Below are positions 32,580 through 45,811 of a stretch of DNA of 64,000 nucleotides, one piece after another. The notes under the pieces are model-generated. The model was not told the origin of the DNA. It saw only the letters and a program-made list of their open reading frames with translations, and searched no databases. Source of the stretch: Heloderma charlesbogerti (lineage: Eukaryota > Chordata > Lepidosauria > Squamata > Helodermatidae); the NCBI GenBank assembly GCA_026122225.1, contig JANEZZ010000983.1, forward strand, positions 992,001 through 1,056,000, given 5' to 3'. Position numbers and translations under genes: made by a program. Each line of letters begins with the position of its first letter. Within the stretch, counting starts at the first letter, position 1.

Positions 32580-35500
32580 AAGGAATGTATGAACTGAGAT
32601 GATGTCACGCTATGGTGGCACTTAAGAATTCCAGGTTCAGGAACCCTTAAGATGGTGGTGTACAGTGTGTATACCATAATAATACTGTTTGCAGTGTCAT
32701 CACTGGGGCACTTTCCATTCTGAGTTGTATTCAGATTTCTAATCAAAGTCTGCGTCTGCACCAGTAGCAACCTCACGACTTAAAGTGAGACCTGCCTCTC
32801 TTTTGAGGCCATATGTAAGTATCTATCTTATCTATCTTATAAATTACCATGGGAACTTTTAATAGTAAATTAAAGTTTACTGCAGGACAGGTGTTGATGC
32901 CATCTGTGCATCCTTGTGAGAAAGGTGGATGCAATAATGATGAGCAGGATTGACCGGCAGATGCCTCGTCCAGTTTGCTACCACCCATGCTTGCTGCTTT
33001 TGGATTCTTTTTTGTGTGTGCAGACGTTTTCTCAAATGCCAGGAATCACAGTTTTCATTAAAACCAACCCACTAGCACTCGTTGCTGCTGAAAAGACTGA
33101 AAACATAATAATAGTAGATATATGAAATGCTCTGTCTCCCTCTTTTTCTTATCATTTAGAAGCCCACCCCATCATCCTGAGAAACTGACTCATGCCTGTG
33201 AACATTAAAGGCCACAAGGAGAGCTGGAGTTTCACAAAGGAGCTCTTGGGTGCCAAGGTTGGGAGTGTTGCCAGGACTCAGGTTGGGGTCAGCATTTGGC
33301 ATCCTTGGGCAGTTGCTAGGACCCCAGCACTCCACCAGGGCCCACTGCTGAATCCTCCCTGGCCCATTTTGTTAAAAAGTCCAGCCCAGTATTCTGAGCA
33401 ATACTAGGTGGCTGGGCAGAGCTGCCATATTAATCTCCCACAATTCCCTACCATAGCATCACTCCAGGGCATTGTGGGAAATTAAAATATAGCTAGATTC
33501 AGCCACCCAGTGCTGCTTGTATTATGGTTTAGAGTGCTGCTACCAGGTAAGCCCAGAGGAGAGGTCCCACCAAAAGTCATATGGCCAAGGTGTCCTTAAA
33601 CCTGGAGCCATCCTTGCCAGGACTGAAAAGAACTACAAATAATTCAGGCCACAGGATCAGGCCACACGTCCTCCATGCATACAACAGGGTGAGTTCTTGT
33701 CTACTTAAGCGCAAAGTTGAAAATTATCCAGTACGGATGCGTTATTTTCATAAACGGCTTCCCCTTAATTAGAATGTTTATCACATTTTTAACAAAACAA
33801 ATTATGCTTCTGGAATTAGCTTAGAGCGGAATCAATTAAAAATAGATAGTTTCAAACCTTAACAAAAACACAGATGTACTGAAATAGAAGCAAAACACAC
33901 AGATGTAAAAAGTTAAATATGTGCTGTTAATGCATCGACAAGGGAATACGTTAACAGCTGTGAGGCACATGATACCTTAGCTTTTCAGTTTCGGTAATAA
34001 ATAAAAATAGAGACAAAAAGTGAGGAAATGCATGCTGTAAAATTGCTAAGACTACACAGTAGGAGTTTAAAACACCTGGTTGTTGCCACAAAGAGGCAAT
34101 AAAGACAGAGGGAATGGGAGCATCTCATACAATGTGTCAGACTTCAGTCTGGATATGGCTAAAAGAGTAACCAGACATTATTCAAACTGGTTAACCTGTT
34201 ATCTCAATTATATTGTCCTGCCTTCAGAAGGAACCACTGAAAGGAGGGGAAAACTAGGCAGCTGCAGAGTACCCATAACAAAAATAACTCTCATATTCGT
34301 ATGTTTTCCTGATCTTAAAAGACAATGGGTAGTTCAGGCTGAACTGCAGGAGGAAAACAAAACTTTCATCCTTTAGCAACCAGAGTCATATTTCAAGAGG
34401 CATCAGTAGCTGTTGAAGAGATTTGCATGAACTAATCCTGGCTGGAGACAATAGTGAGTTGTAAGTGGTGTAGCGAGAGAGGGAAGTTTTGCTTCCTATG
34501 CTACACAGCACACGCACGTGCGCACATGCACATGCACACGCACACACACACCCTAATGTTGCCTTGTGTTGAACAGGTTCAGCAGGTTTTTGAACACAGT
34601 CCAAATTTGGATTGGGACCACTACACTCCAGAAGAGGAAGATTGAACTCCCCCCCCACTGATTGCTTCCTGAAATCCCCCTCCCCATGCAGGAATGGGGG
34701 GGGGGTTAAAAAAAGAAGAAGAAAAAGAGCCTCTACTGGTACCAAGATGGCTGTTCTATCCTCACAAGAACCCTGTTTGGTAGCTCAGGCTGAGAGATAC
34801 TGACTAGCCTAAGCTACTGACCAAGTGAGTCCCATGGTGGTTTCCAGCACTGCACCCAACACACCTCACTGGGTCTCACATATGTGCCTGGCTGCCCTAT
34901 TAGGCCATGGCATCTGTTGCATTACAAAGCACGCCTAGAAAATTCTTTCTGAGGATGCAGCTGATTTGTGGGGTGGGCAGGCACATCACCAAAATTGCAT
35001 TTGGTGTCTGTAACTGCAACAGTGAGTAAGGCCAAGGCCTTTTATCACCAACCAGATTTTCTCTTAGGGAGTATCTACACTGCAAGTGCTTAATTCTAAT
35101 TGTCCTGGTTTGGTGAGGTGCTGAGAATACCCCAGTAATAGAAGTTCCTTGCAGGGGTGGCTAGGGAGACAGTTTGGTAGGTGACACTGCAAGTGGCCAT
35201 AGTGTAGTGATGGGGGCAGGGGCCTTCTCGCCCTTAACTTCCATGGCCAGGTGGTGGTAGTGGAGGTTTGTGGGGGGTGGGGCGTGCCACAGCCAGCACC
35301 ATGGATGCACAGAGTTGCTGTTGGAGGGGGTTCAATAACCAGTGCCATGAATGCCAGTGGGGGGTTGACCTGGATGACCATCAGGGGCGACCCTCCCCTG
35401 GCTTCCATGGTATTGGCTATTAAACCACACACCTCAACTACCATTCCCCAGCAATGAAAGGTAAAGGCTGGAAGGCCCTTTCTATTGCAGTGCTGTGAAA

Positions 35501-35585
35501 ACTGGTAGTTTCACCTAGTGAATGGCCTCACCAGCTGCCACTGCCCCTTTGCAGAACAAAGGTTCCCAGTGTTCCCTGAGAAGAA
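32580..35585. other. Stretch without gene
   Basis: No supported gene. It contains a mixed CA/CG-rich microsatellite at 34504-34552 and a G run near 34695-34706. From 35066 (GGGAGTATCTACACTGC) to about 35520 a Harbinger-like remnant is possible, but I cannot find a matching right end. Confidence 0.4.
34504..34552. repeat. (CA)n-rich interrupted microsatellite
   Basis: CACA units interrupted by CG, TG and AT steps. Confidence 0.9.
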
Positions 35586-35589
35586 ACTT

Positions 35590-38500
35590 TTAACTGAAAG
35601 CTATGGGGAAGGGAGACATAAAGTTGGGGGTAACAATGGACCAAGGCTCATGCACTACAACAGAGAGAACAGCTCCAATAGCACCCACTAATAGACTTCG
35701 CAAACATGTAGGAAGAAAGCCAGACCATGAAGCACATGGTCTTCGATGTCTATATACTAATGCCCAGAGTATGGGAAACAAACAGAACGACCTTGAGCTC
35801 TTAATACAGGAGGGAAATTATGACTTGATAGGTGTAACTGAGACTTGGTGGGATGACTCACATGACTGGAATACAGCAATTGAAGGATACAACTTGTTCA
35901 AAAGGAACAGGAGGAACAGAAAGGGAGGTTGGGTTGCACTATATGTTAAAAATACTTATCTCTACACAGAAATACAGGAGCATGACCTTGGTAACCCCAT
36001 CGAGAGTATCTGGGTTAAAATGAATGGAGCAAACAATAAAAAGAACCTGGTGGTCGGAGTCTACTACTGGCCACCCAATCAAGGAGAAGATGAGGACGAA
36101 ACTTTTGAAAAGCTAATAGCCAATGTTTCAAGGAAGTATGATGTAGTAGTAATAGGGGACTTCAATTTCCCTGATATTTGTTGGGAGACAAATTCTGCAA
36201 AACATGGCCCCTTCAGGAAATTCCTGACTTGTGTGGTGGATAACTTCCTCCTACAGAAAGTAGAGGAAGGAACTAGAGGATTGGCTATCCTTGACTTGAT
36301 CCTAACCAACAGAGATGACTTAGTGGATAAAGTAGCAGTTACAGGAACTCTGGGGGAAAGTGACCATGTTATACTTGAGTTCTTGGTTCTAAAGGAAGCA
36401 AAAGCCGAGTGTAGCCAAATGCGTACCCTGGATTTTAGGAAAGCCGATTTTAATAAACTCAGAACAATGATAAGGTCCCATGGCAAGCGACTCTAACGAG
36501 AAAAGGAGTCCAAGATGGGCAGGAGTTTTTAAAAAAGGAAATTCTAAAGGCACAATTACAAACAATTCCAACAAGAAAAAAAGGTGGAAGACAATAGAAG
36601 AAGCCAATGTGGCTTCACAAAAAGCTTAGAGATGACCTGAAAACAAAAAAGCACACATATAGGAAGTGCAAGGAAGGACAAGCAACAAAGGAAGAGTACA
36701 GGCAGGTAGCACAGAATTGCAGGGATGGCATCAGGAAGGCTAAAACCGAGAATGAGCTGAGGTTAGCCAGGGAGGCTAAAAGCTACAAAAAGGCTTTCTT
36801 CAGATACATGCATAGTAAAAGACAGAAGAAAGAAATGGTGGTTCAAGTATTAAATAAGGATGGCAAAATGATTAGAGATGACAAAGAAAAGGCAGAAGTG
36901 TTCAGTTCCTACTTTGGAATTCCTACTCCAGTCTTCTCCCAAAAAAGGGTCTATGACCCCGCTGGCAAAGGCGAAGTGCAGGCTGAAGGGGCAGGATTGT
37001 AGCTTGAGATCAATAGGCATATGGTCAAGGAACACCTAATTACTTTGAATGAGTTCAAATCTCCAGGGCCAGATTTACTGCATCCTAGTGTAATAAAGGA
37101 ACTGGCAGAAGAGCTCTCAGAACCACTGTCTATTCTCTTTGAGAAATCATGGAGGATGGGTGAAGTGCCACCTGACTGGAGGAGGGCTAAAGTTGTCCCT
37201 ATCTTCAAAAAGGGTAAAAAGAAGGAACCTGGGAACTACAGACCAGTCAGTCTGACATAAATCCCTGGGAAATTCTGGAGCAGATTATAAAAGCAATCCA
37301 TCTAAGCACCTTGAAAACAATGCAGTGATTACTCGAAGCCAACATGGATTTGTCAAGAACAAATCCTGCCAGACAAATCTGATCTCATGTTTGATTGTCA
37401 AACAAATCTGATTGTCACCTCCCTTGTGGACTGTGGGAATGCTGTGGACATAATATACCTCGACTTCAGCAGAGCTTTCGACCAAGTGCCCCGTGATATC
37501 CTGATGAGCAAACTAGCTCAAAGTGGGCTAGATGAAACAATGATCAGGCGGATCCACAGTTGGCCACAGAATCGGACTCAAAGAGTGCTTATCAATGGGA
37601 TCTCCTCAAATGGAAAAGACGTAATGAGTGGGGTACAGCAGGGCTCAGTCCTGGGCCCAGTGCTCTTCAACATTTGTATTAATGACTTGGAGGAGGTGGT
37701 GCAGGGAATGCTGATTAAATTTGCAGATGACACAAAATTGGGCAGGATAGCCAATACCTTGGAAGACAGAAAAAAAATTCAAAGTGATCTTGATAGACTG
37801 AGGTGCTGGGCAGAAAACAACAGAATGACATTTAATAGGGATAAATGCCAAGTTCTGCACCTAGGAAAAAGAAACCAAATGGACAGTTACAAGATGGGGG
37901 ATACGTGGCTTAACAACACTACAAGCGAGAAGGATCTTGGAATTGTTGTAGATCACAAGCTGAGTATGAGCCAACAATGTGATGTGGCTGCAAAAAAGGC
38001 AAATGATATTCTGGGCTGCAGACACAGCATAACGACTGAACAACAACAACAAATAGAGACATAGCTTCCAAATTCTAGGAAGTACTAGTTCCCCTCTACT
38101 CAGCACTGGTTAGGCCTCATCTGGAGTACTGTCTCCAGTTCTGGGCACCGCACTTTAAGAAGGATGCAGATAAGCTGGAGAGGGTTCAGAGGAGGGCAAC
38201 AAAGATGATCAGGGGACTGGAAACAAAGCCCTATGAAGAGAGACTGAAAGAACTGGGCATGTTTAACCTTGAGAAGAGAAGACTGAGGGGAGATACGATA
38301 GCGCTCTTCAAGTACTTGAAAGGTTGTCACAGAGAGGAAGGCCAGGATCTGTTCTTGATCATCCCAGAATGCAGGACACGGAATAATGGGCTCAAGTACA
38401 GGAAGCCAGATTCTGGCTGAACATCAGGAAAAACTTCCTGACTGTTAGAGCAATATGACAGTGGAACCAATTACCTAGGGAGGTAGCGGGCTCTCCCACA

Positions 38501-38645
38501 CTGGAGGCATTCAAGTTGAGGCTGGACAGCCATCTGTGGGGGGATGCTCTGACATGTTCTGGATTCCTGCACTGACTGAGCAGGGGGTTGGACTCAGTGG
38601 TCTTATAGGCCCCTTCCAACCCTACTATTCTATAATTCTATGAAA
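35590..38645 (+). mobile_element. Nearly complete CR1-like LINE (pseudogene ORF2)
   Basis: The endonuclease domain is open over 35603-36496 (297 aa) and shows LYTNAQSMGNK near 35750, IGVTETWWDDS near 35833, VVIGDFNFPDICW near 36148 and the catalytic GESDHVILEF near 36354. Reverse transcriptase pieces follow at 36607-37000, 37021-37260 and 37387-38064: KSPGPD...LHPSVIKEL, NYRPVSLT, IIYLDFSRAFDQVP, GVQQGSVLGPVLFN and FADDTKLG. Four or so frameshifts or stops break the frame. The 3' end at 38550-38645 has CTGAGCAGGGGGTTGGACTC and CCTACTATTCTATAATTCTA, the CR1 octamer-type terminus. Confidence 0.93.
38021..38051 (+). mobile_element. Ultrashort BovB 3'-end insertion in CR1
   Basis: ACGACTGAACAACAACAACA interrupts the CR1 frame between LGC and the expected IASK-like residues. 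It matches the extreme BovB 3' end, sense orientation, seen reversed at 164-195. About 31 bp is extra relative to a continuous CR1. Confidence 0.6.
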
Positions 38646-38689
38646 GATTAACTGTTAAAACATTTGTCTATAGTGCAGCCCATCCCCAA

Positions 38690-38825
38690 ACTGGTGCCCT
38701 CCAGACATGTTGGACTACAACTCCCATCATCCCACCATTGTGGCTAATCAACTGTCTGGGGATTTATGGGGGCTGTAGTCACATCTGAAGCACACCATGT
38801 TGGGGAAGGTTTATGTAGTGTATAT
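38690..38825. mobile_element. Short foldback hAT-like MITE
   Basis: The ends CCCCAAACTGGTGCCCTCC and CACCATGTTGGGG are inverted. TTGGACTACAACTCCCATC in the left arm is mirrored in decayed form on the right. Same family as 4845-4972 and 39075-39222. Confidence 0.8.
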
Positions 38826-39074
38826 ATGGCCTATGTAAGGATAAAGAATAGAACAATATTTTCCCAGCACAAAAGCCCTGTTCACACAACAGGTGTGTAT
38901 GTATAAAATAAACTCTGGAGGGGGTGGTGTGGCGTAATGGGATCTCATCTGCTGGTCCTGCCCTCAATGTATGCATTAAGATGGAGGTCTGATCCCAACA
39001 TCGCAGTACATGTGTTGTGTGAACAGTATGAGTGTCTGTGAGTGTGGGGCTGGAAGCAGTGAAGCATTGCTTTA

Positions 39075-39222
39075 ATGCATGGGGCGGACAATGTGTGACC
39101 CCCCAGATGTTGTTGGACTGCAACCCCCATCAGCCCTAAGCAGCATAGCCAATGGTGAGGCATGATGAGAGTTTCAGTCCAGCAACATCTGGAGGGGTGC
39201 AAGTTGTCCACTCCTGTGAATC
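39075..39222. mobile_element. Short foldback hAT-like MITE
   Basis: The left arm CCCCCAGATGTTGTTGGACT is mirrored by TCCAGCAACATCTGGAGGGG. GGACAATGTG and TTGTCC mark the outer ends. Non-coding. Confidence 0.8.
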
Positions 39223-39229
39223 CTGTACT

Positions 39230-40080
39230 TCCTGCTATTTCCAAAAGTTGTATCAATGTGCTAAATATATAAACTCTCTTCATGCTTTTTGTTCTCTCTC
39301 TTCATGCTCCCTGTGTTCTACTGTTAACAAAAGAACCATTCCTTTAAAAGCCACCCACTTCCACAAACCCTCTCCAGAGACATTTAAGTCCTGTGCAGCT
39401 TTATGTTTACCAGACTTTCCCCCACATTCTGGGACAGGAAGTTGAGTGGGGGTGTTGACCTCATCTGGATCAGGAGGTGGTCTATTCAAAAAGATTCCAA
39501 GGCTCTGCTCTCTTCCTGATTTATCAGATAGTTAGGTCAATAAATAAATTCTCTTCTGTGTTTTCTTCACAGCTGTAAAACAACCAGCTGACTCCTTTGA
39601 GAGCTAATTACTGGATCTTTTGAGTTTTCCTTCAAGGCCCATGGATTAGCTTGCTGCTTAGCAAATTCCACTGTAATGTAATTTAGCTGAGACAGTCTAG
39701 TCACAGGAGCCCCTGAAACTGAAGAGCAGTTTATTCAAGTGAAATTTAAACTTCTTCTTCTTCTCACTCCCCCTGCTTTATAAAATTCTCTCGGAAATGC
39801 TATTAGTAATTTTCCCATGGACTCGGAACCCTTTTGCTATTTATATAAAAAAGAGGGCTGTGAATGCACGCAACAAACCCAGCAGGAGGCAAATAATGGG
39901 AAACAAATAATGGGATTTGTTTGTATAATTTTGGGTGGGACACACAGGAGTGTTTAGCAAATAGTTGAGGAATATGGATTGGATCTAGACCTAGTTGTGC
40001 TTAGAGTAGACCCATTGAAACCAGTGGAACTAGTGAGTCATTACTAACAAAAGTCCCATTGATTTTAGTGGGTCTCCTCT
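39230..40080. other. Stretch without gene
   Basis: No gene supported; apparently unique sequence. Confidence 0.4.
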
Positions 40081-40084
40081 AAGC

Positions 40085-40190
40085 ATGACTAAGACTGAGA
40101 TCCTATAGCTACTTACCTGGGTGTAAGCCCCACTGAACTCAATGGGAATTACTTCTGAGTAGACATGTATAGGCTAGCACTGTAAGTTTG
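40085..40190. repeat. Short dispersed repeat
   Basis: CCCCACTGAACTCAATGGGA flanked by TTACCTGGGTGTAAG and TTACTTCTGAGTAGACATG. Decayed relatives occur near 840-890, 18380-18450 and 62480-62620. Family not identified; possibly a SINE or an old transposon end. Confidence 0.6.
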
Positions 40191-40308
40191 GATCCAACAC
40201 TATGTTTTGTCGTTGTGCTCCTCAAGCTCACTGCCATTGGCTAACTGAGAACACTGTGTTGTTTTATCCCTTTTTAAAATTAAAGTGGGTGGCTGGTTTG
40301 GGTTCAGA

Positions 40309-40989
40309 CCAGGGCTGGATCTACACTTACCGCCTTTTTTCGCTTCCAATGAGGTTTCACTGCCTGCCTTTCTCACTACGCAGTACCCGCCTCGAATTGG
40401 AACCGGAATTTCCCACTTCCGTCCTCCCGCTTTCAATACCCTGATATCCCGGTATTTCCCCTTAATGTGCTCTGATTTTCCGCCTTCACTACCATATCCT
40501 GTCGTAGTCCCCTCCCCCGCCTGTCCATATATAGCGGTGTTTGTATTTCCCTCCTATCCAGTAACAGCTCTCGACGGCCCCATGACTTCCGGCTACTGAT
40601 TGCACAGCTTCCTCAGCAGCCCCCGTTTCCTCAGCAACAAGCAAAGGGCTGGATGTGTGCGTGCTTGTCTGATCTCAGAAGCTAAGCGGGGTTGGCCCCA
40701 GTCAGTAGTTGGATGGGCGACCTCCTGGGAATCAGGCTTCCTGCACTGAGCAGGGGGTTGTTCTATCCCTTCAAATGAGATTAAGTTTTACCCCCTCCTA
40801 TCCCCCGCTCCAGGACAACAGCAGGAAAACAGCACAGTGCTCGAGTGTGAACCGAGCTCATGCATTCGATGAAGCACTTCAACGGGGAAAATGGGTGAGT
40901 GTGAATAATCACGTTTTAATGCGAGAGCGTTTAACCTGATGGGACACCGAATTCATTGCGATGGCGGGTGCAGTGTAGATTGGCCCCAA
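40309..40989. mobile_element. Harbinger-like MITE with one 5S rRNA-like segment (copy B)
   Basis: The element spans about 40312-40986 and is the inverse of copy A at 24905-25893. Its ends are GGGCTGGATCTACAC and GTGTAGATTGGCCC. It shares the outer blocks of copy A but has only one 5S segment (40664-40732) and lacks the central hairpin. The flanks CCA and CAA do not form a clean duplication. The CR1-like TTCCTGCACTGAGCAGGGGG lies at 40737-40756. Confidence 0.82.
40664..40732 (+). other. 5S rRNA-derived segment
   Basis: GTCTGATCTCAGAAGCTAAG, then GGGGTTGGCC and TTGGATGGGCGACCTCC, follows the 5S rRNA internal promoter region. This copy is nearer to canonical 5S in the A-box than the one at 25076. 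The 5' and 3' parts of 5S are absent. Confidence 0.87.
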
Positions 40990-42180
40990 GTTGTTTTGCT
41001 ATCTCAAGTGAAGGACAAGTTGGCTCCTCCCTCCATTCCATGTATAAAAGCCGACCAGACAAGCTGTTGAATGAATCTTACTTCAACACTAGCAACTGGA
41101 CAACAGTGCAGCTTAGGAGAATCAGTGCAGGCCATGTGGCATGCATAGCTTTGTCTGCTCCCCGCCCATCAGTATCTCTTGCTGCCTCACTCTACCTAAT
41201 GGTAGGGCCAGCCTTGAACAGGTCAATTTCTAAGAATAAAAGTCCACATGTTCAAACTAGCCCAGAAGCTATATTTGCTGCCTAGGAAGCCTTTCCTCCC
41301 AATCCCAGCTGTATGTCCCATTTGTGGTTACAGAGCAATGAGGTAGTTTTGGTCTGTACATGCTCGAAGGTGGCCACCTCTCTTGCTGCTGCTTGAACAT
41401 TCAGAACAGATGCTAGATTTAGAGCCTTCTTTTAAGGTCTTTCAAAGAAGCTGCTGTTACTCTGTCTCTTTCTGCTCCCTCTTCTTCATAATGTCCAGGT
41501 AAACACAATTTATGACATGACACCATAGTACTATGTATCACCACACATCATAGCTGACAGCCAATGATCAGAGGCGAAGTGGGGTGGGGCAATGCACAAT
41601 GCAAAGACATCATGTTGTGCATTGTTTTTTTTCCTGGAAGTTACAAGGAAGAGGGGAAAGGTGAGGTGAAGCAGTTGGAACTCTATGTCTCTCATAACAT
41701 CTGGGCAAGGCCCAAATTGCATCCTGAAGCAGGCATGGGAGAGTCCACCCTGACATTCAGAAATGTAGTGCTTGGTCAAACCAACAGGATCTTAGGCTAT
41801 CCTGAATCCTAATTGCAACTAACATTACAAAATGATATTATGATTCTTAGAAGCTGATAGAAATTGATAGAAACAGAACACATACAGTTAAAGCCACGAC
41901 ACATTATACAGATCAATCAATAGGTGCATATGAATCAATGTGTGTGATAACTGTGTATACATTTATACAATCTAGGATGCCCTGGCCAATTGCAGCTTCC
42001 TTGCATTAACACAGTGTCCCAAGATGCATAACATCTTTTGATGAAACCAATGTGAAAATCTTTATTAGGGATCCATCACATTTCTTACATGGGTGTGCTT
42101 TCACTGTAGGAAATCTGTAACAACAAAATGGCCCTTATACAGCTGATGTCTGAAGCTATCTCAAAGGGGGAGGGGGTTAC
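40990..42180. other. Stretch without gene
   Basis: No supported gene or clear repeat. Confidence 0.4.
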
Positions 42181-42555
42181 TAGGGATGTGTGACAAATCC
42201 ATTCCATCTGATTTTTTTGTGGGTTCCTCCAATCCACGTCACCTGGAAACAAATGCCAACTGGACACATTTTGTGCTCTGAAATCTGTATATTTCCAGAC
42301 ATGCATTCCACGGAAGAGGAAAAATGCATCTGATAAAATACATACATTTGAAATGTGTACAAAGACAAATGCACATATTTGAAAAATGCATACAAACATG
42401 CTTTAGTCAATGGATGGATATATATAAAATGTGTGCAATTTGAAAAATGCACACAAAAATACCATTAAAAAAATCTGCTTGGAATCAGCATAGAACAAAC
42501 TCGGAAGTGAGAAATAGATGAAGCCCATGGAAACAGGCAGAACCACCCATCACTA
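42181..42555. mobile_element. Non-autonomous hAT-like element
   Basis: The ends TAGGGATGTGTGA and ACCACCCATCACTA are hAT-like. The interior has ATGCATnTG-like words in both orientations (42295-42470), like the element at 5153-5498. The flanks GGGGTTAC and CAGGCTAC match at 5 of 8 positions, so the duplication is uncertain. Confidence 0.7.
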
Positions 42556-42559
42556 CAGG

Positions 42560-44120
42560 CTACTGATGGCCAAGAGCAGAGTATGCCTGGTAGATGTTAT
42601 GGTGATGCAAGGCTATCACATGATCTCCAGTCATGGTCTTGATGCTTAGGGGAAAGTAGATTTACCTTCTGCCATTACTGTGTTCTATTCCTCAACCAGC
42701 CCTTAAACAGCTCTACTCTGAGAAACACCAAAACTGTGATCAAGTCCTGCCACAGCAGTGATGTCTATCAGGTGACAGCTATCTTTTAACTCCATGACAT
42801 GCTTAATGCATGTATAAACCCCCCACAAAATCAAGAGTGGCATAAAAAAGTGTGGGAAAAGGGATTAGGCTCTATGTACGTTTCCCAGAGAAAACCATGC
42901 AACACTGATACTAAAAAAGAGCATGGAAGTATAGGAAAAAAGCATATAAATACAGTTCAAAATGATGAATACCAATCATCAATATAGGTATCAGAATTTC
43001 AAAAAGTGTATATGCTTCCCCACTAAAAACACACACACATGAGTCATTTAAGTAAATAACCCTCCATTAATATACTCCAGATGCACTTTGACGGGATGGT
43101 GGCCAGTCATATGTTTTGGCATGAGCCTTATTCATGGAGCTTCACACCACCCCATTTCAGAAGGTGAAATAAGTATGCTCATTTCTTGCCCACCTTGTAA
43201 TTGTTTAAAAGCAGAAGGTTCTGTCTTCCTTAAGAATACTTCTTAAAGATTTTTCAAAATCTTCTGAAGACAGAAGCTTCTTTTCCCTTTGAGAGATTAA
43301 ACTTGATGTTCGTGTGATCTAGCTAAATTTCTGAACTGAAAAGAGCCCCATTACAAGCAAGCACTGGTAAGTCATTCCTTGCCTGAATCCATTGACTTAA
43401 TATGTTTTCCACCCCAGATATTTCTGAACATCTTCACAATGTGCCAAGTAATCCATACATGTCAAAACCTTCTATAACACCTGGTGGACTAAATCAATGC
43501 ATGGCTATTAGCCACATATGTCCCTTCTGAGCATGTGATGTGATATAGTTTCAAAACAATTAAAATTCAGATTGTCAAAATGATTTAAAGTGTTACCACC
43601 ATACATTCCACGTGCACACAGTACTCAGGAGATATGTGACAAGATGGCAACATTAGTGCTTTGGTCATGGTATGAAAGACAAATTGCAGTATTGTTATGG
43701 ATTAATAGGAACCAGTTGACAGACAATGCAACCATGAAAGGAATTTGCAGTTGGTGAAACGGAAGGTTTCTTTTGTGTTCATTCAGAACAAAGGCTGTTG
43801 TTCTTCTAGGAGAGGTCTCCAGAATTCATGACCCACCAACCAAATGTAACCTGCCAGCTAAGTATGGTAGTAAGTGTGGTTTATCAAAAAGCTTGATAAA
43901 CCTTGCATTTTTTCTCCCTGCCTGCATAGTGTTGCTGAAATGGGGGGTTGGCAGACATTTGGCAGGTAACAGGATGGGGTACCATTTGGTAAGAAGATGT
44001 TCAGGAATGCTATAGGAGAAGGAGGGAAGTTAGAGAAACAATGGACAAGGGCTTTATCCAAGGGTAACAGTTATCCAATGGATAACAAAATTAGGAAGAT
44101 GGCAACTGGAAGTGAGAACC
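42560..44120. other. Stretch without gene
   Basis: No gene supported; a short (CA)n run lies at 43027-43040. Confidence 0.4.
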
Positions 44121-44124
44121 TAGG

Positions 44125-45145
44125 ACCATAAGAACAGCCATGCTCAATAAAACAAAACACCTATCTAGTCAAGCATTCTGTTCACATGGCAGCCAACTAA
44201 CTGCCTGTGGGAAGCCCACAAGTAGGATATGAGTGCAATAGCACTCACCTGCTCATGTTCCCCAGCAACTGGTATACAGAGGCATACTGCTGGAGGTAAT
44301 ATATAGCCATCAGGACTAGTAAGCATTGATAGCCTTATCCTCCATGAATTTGCCTAATTCCCTTTTTTTAAAAGCCATCCAAGTTGGTGGCCATCACTAC
44401 ATCTTGTAGTAGTGAATTTCATAGGTTAACTATATGCTGTGTGAAGAAATAGTTGCTTTTATCTGTCTTGAATCTTCCACCATTCAGCTTCATGGGATGA
44501 ACCTGGGTTCTAGTATTATGTGTATGAGAGAAAAATGTCTCCCTATCCACTTTCTTCACGGTGTGCATAATTTTGTACACCTCTATCATGTCTCCCTGCA
44601 GTCACCTTTTTTCCTAAGTTAGACTTTGTAACCTTTCCTCATAAGGAGCTGCTCCAGCACTTTGACTATTTTGGTTGCCCTTTTCTGCACCTGCACTGTA
44701 TAATATCATTTCTGAGGTGTAGTGACAAGAACTGTACATAGTACTTGAGGTATAGTCACACCAGAGATTTGTATAACAGCAGTATGAGATTGGCAGTTTT
44801 ACTTGCAATTTCTTTTCTAATTATGGCCAATGTGGAATTTACCTTTTTCACAGCATACATGCATGGGGTCAACACTTTTATTGAGAGAACCACCACAAGC
44901 CCAATATCTTTTTCTTGGTCAGTCACTGCCACCTCAGATCCCATCAGCGTATACATGAAGTTTGGATTTTTTTGACCCAGTGTTCATCACTTTACTGTTG
45001 CTTACGCTGAACTGCATTTGCCATTTTAATGCCCATTTTCTCAGATTGGACGGAGAGGACCCTTTTGGAGCCCTTTGCAATTCGTTTTTCTTCCAATCAC
45101 CTAAATAATTTCTTGTCATCAGCAAACTAGAGGATCCAATCAAGA
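44125..45145 (-). mobile_element. CR1/L3-like LINE 3' end
   Basis: On the minus strand, a broken frame from about 45080 to 44770 gives KWALKWQMQFSVSNSKVM, GSEVAVTDQEKDIGLVVV and SKTANLILLLYKSLV, the C-terminal reverse-transcriptase end of a CR1-group LINE. A 3' untranslated region runs to about 44125 (plus strand: TAGGACCATAAGAACAGCCA). Short 3' pieces of the same family occur at 52573-52707, 61895-61965 and 63085-63240. Confidence 0.82.
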
Positions 45146-45805
45146 TAAAAATAAAGGACAATGGCAGACAAACTTAAACATACTTTGAGAGCCAAACTAT
45201 ATATACTGATTGCATAGAATATCACCGAGGGTTTTAATTTCCTCTAGTGTAAGAGTGCATGGCTCCAATTCAGATTCAGACCACTGTGCAAAGGTAGGGG
45301 AGGATTAAACCTCCCCCTGTTTTTCCTGAAATCTCCCCATGAAGGTTGGGGGGGGGTAGAAAAAGAAAAGGAAAAGTATCCATTGGTGTCCATGGAAGCC
45401 TCCACCCCTTTTAACCACCCCATGGATACAGGTGTGATTTTGGGGAAAAATGGGGGGGAGGGGGTAATCATCCCCTCCCATTGCATGGTGGTCACAGTCC
45501 GAATTGGACTGTGGTTACCCTAGAGAAAATGCTTACCATAGAGAAAATAAAAACTACCCTCAGCTATACACTACAGGATTAGCATAATAACATGGAGTTT
45601 GGCTTGGAGTTCTGAGTGCCTTCCAAGGTTCCTTCCCCATATATCTATTATGAGTTTATGACAGGAAGTTAGGATCTCTCTGCATTACCAGAAGCACACA
45701 AATTGTTTTAGGATAGCTTGCACACTGATGAACAATTGACCAACGCAATCTCCATTTCATTTCAAGAACAGTAGTGCCCTCACAATGCTATTCCCCCCCA
45801 CACCC
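45146..45805. other. Stretch without gene
   Basis: No gene; it has G and C runs near 45348 and 45450. Confidence 0.4.
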
Positions 45806-45811
45806 CAACTC

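Noticed and set aside
35066..35530. Possible Harbinger-like element starting GGGAGTATCTACACTGC
   Set aside because: No matching right end or duplication was found.
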